Origin: Bacteroidales bacterium UBA6207
GTDB taxonomy: Bacteria; Bacteroidota; Bacteroidia; Bacteroidales; F082
Assembly: GCA_002421995.1 (NCBI GenBank)
Contig: DISP01000128.1
Location: 1 to 14,083 of the forward strand
Direction of reading: 5' to 3'
Length of the DNA stretch: 14,083 bases
The notes under the pieces were generated by a model. It did no database searches, had not been told where the DNA came from, and worked only from the letters and a program-made list of their open reading frames with translations. Position numbers and translations under genes: made by a program. Position 1 is the first letter of the stretch. Each line of letters starts with the position of its first letter. Positions 14,048 to 14,083 of the stretch are shown here, in pieces.

Positions 14048-14083
14048 AAAGGCTGTCACGAAACCGCGACAGCCTTTCTTTTT
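14048..14083 (+). terminator. Intrinsic terminator after the C69 peptidase
   Basis: A 10-bp perfect stem (AAAGGCTGTC / GACAGCCTTT, arms 14048-14057 and 14068-14077) closes a 10-base loop that can form two further C-G pairs. It is followed by CTTTTT to the end of the window. The A-rich side upstream means it may also work from the other strand. It lies 25 bases after the peptidase stop codon and marks the end of this unit. Confidence 0.9.

Overview
The window looks like chromosomal DNA from a member of the phylum Bacteroidota, probably a marine or anaerobic Bacteroidales/Marinilabiliales-like lineage. The evidence is: several promoters of the Bacteroidota type (TAnnTTTG at -7, with TTG or TTTG about 19-21 bases upstream); start codons preceded by A-rich stretches rather than a strong Shine-Dalgarno; a secreted lamin-tail-domain protein with a C-terminal domain of the kind found in type IX secretion cargo; a periplasmic GH95 fucosidase; and a lipoprotein with a relaxed lipobox. 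No rRNA, tRNA, CRISPR array, IS element or phage gene was seen.

Layout. Bases 52-2580 hold three minus-strand genes: an alpha/beta hydrolase, a PAS-LuxR regulator 12 bases downstream of it, and, after a 250-base gap, a small outer-membrane beta-barrel protein. That gap holds a good promoter for the barrel protein and a 20-bp near-perfect palindrome abutting its -33 element. Bases 2581-5183 run the other way: a strong promoter, a possible 68-residue secreted peptide, and a GH95 alpha-L-fucosidase. A bidirectional hairpin terminator (5188-5207) separates this from a minus-strand lipoprotein gene (5231-5803) with its own well-formed promoter. Bases 5882-10178 are a probable two-gene minus-strand unit: an 862-residue secreted lamin-tail-domain protein followed, 10 bases later, by a large membrane protein fused to a THEP1-type P-loop NTPase. 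A 67-base divergent intergenic region leads to the plus-strand genes asd and ribF, which overlap by four bases (GTGA). A C69-family peptidase follows, and the window closes on a strong intrinsic terminator.

Most of the housekeeping content is ordinary (asd for the aspartate pathway, ribF for FMN/FAD). Two items deserve a second look. One is the single-polypeptide membrane protein with an S-component-like half, a T-component-like half and a THEP1-type NTPase, which could be a one-chain relative of ECF transporters. The other is the hydrolase/PAS-LuxR/palindrome/beta-barrel arrangement, which reads as a compact local signalling circuit with a lux-box-like operator at about -43. Both are inferences from sequence layout. 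Several genes have misleading longer reading frames, and I give the starts I prefer together with the reasons.
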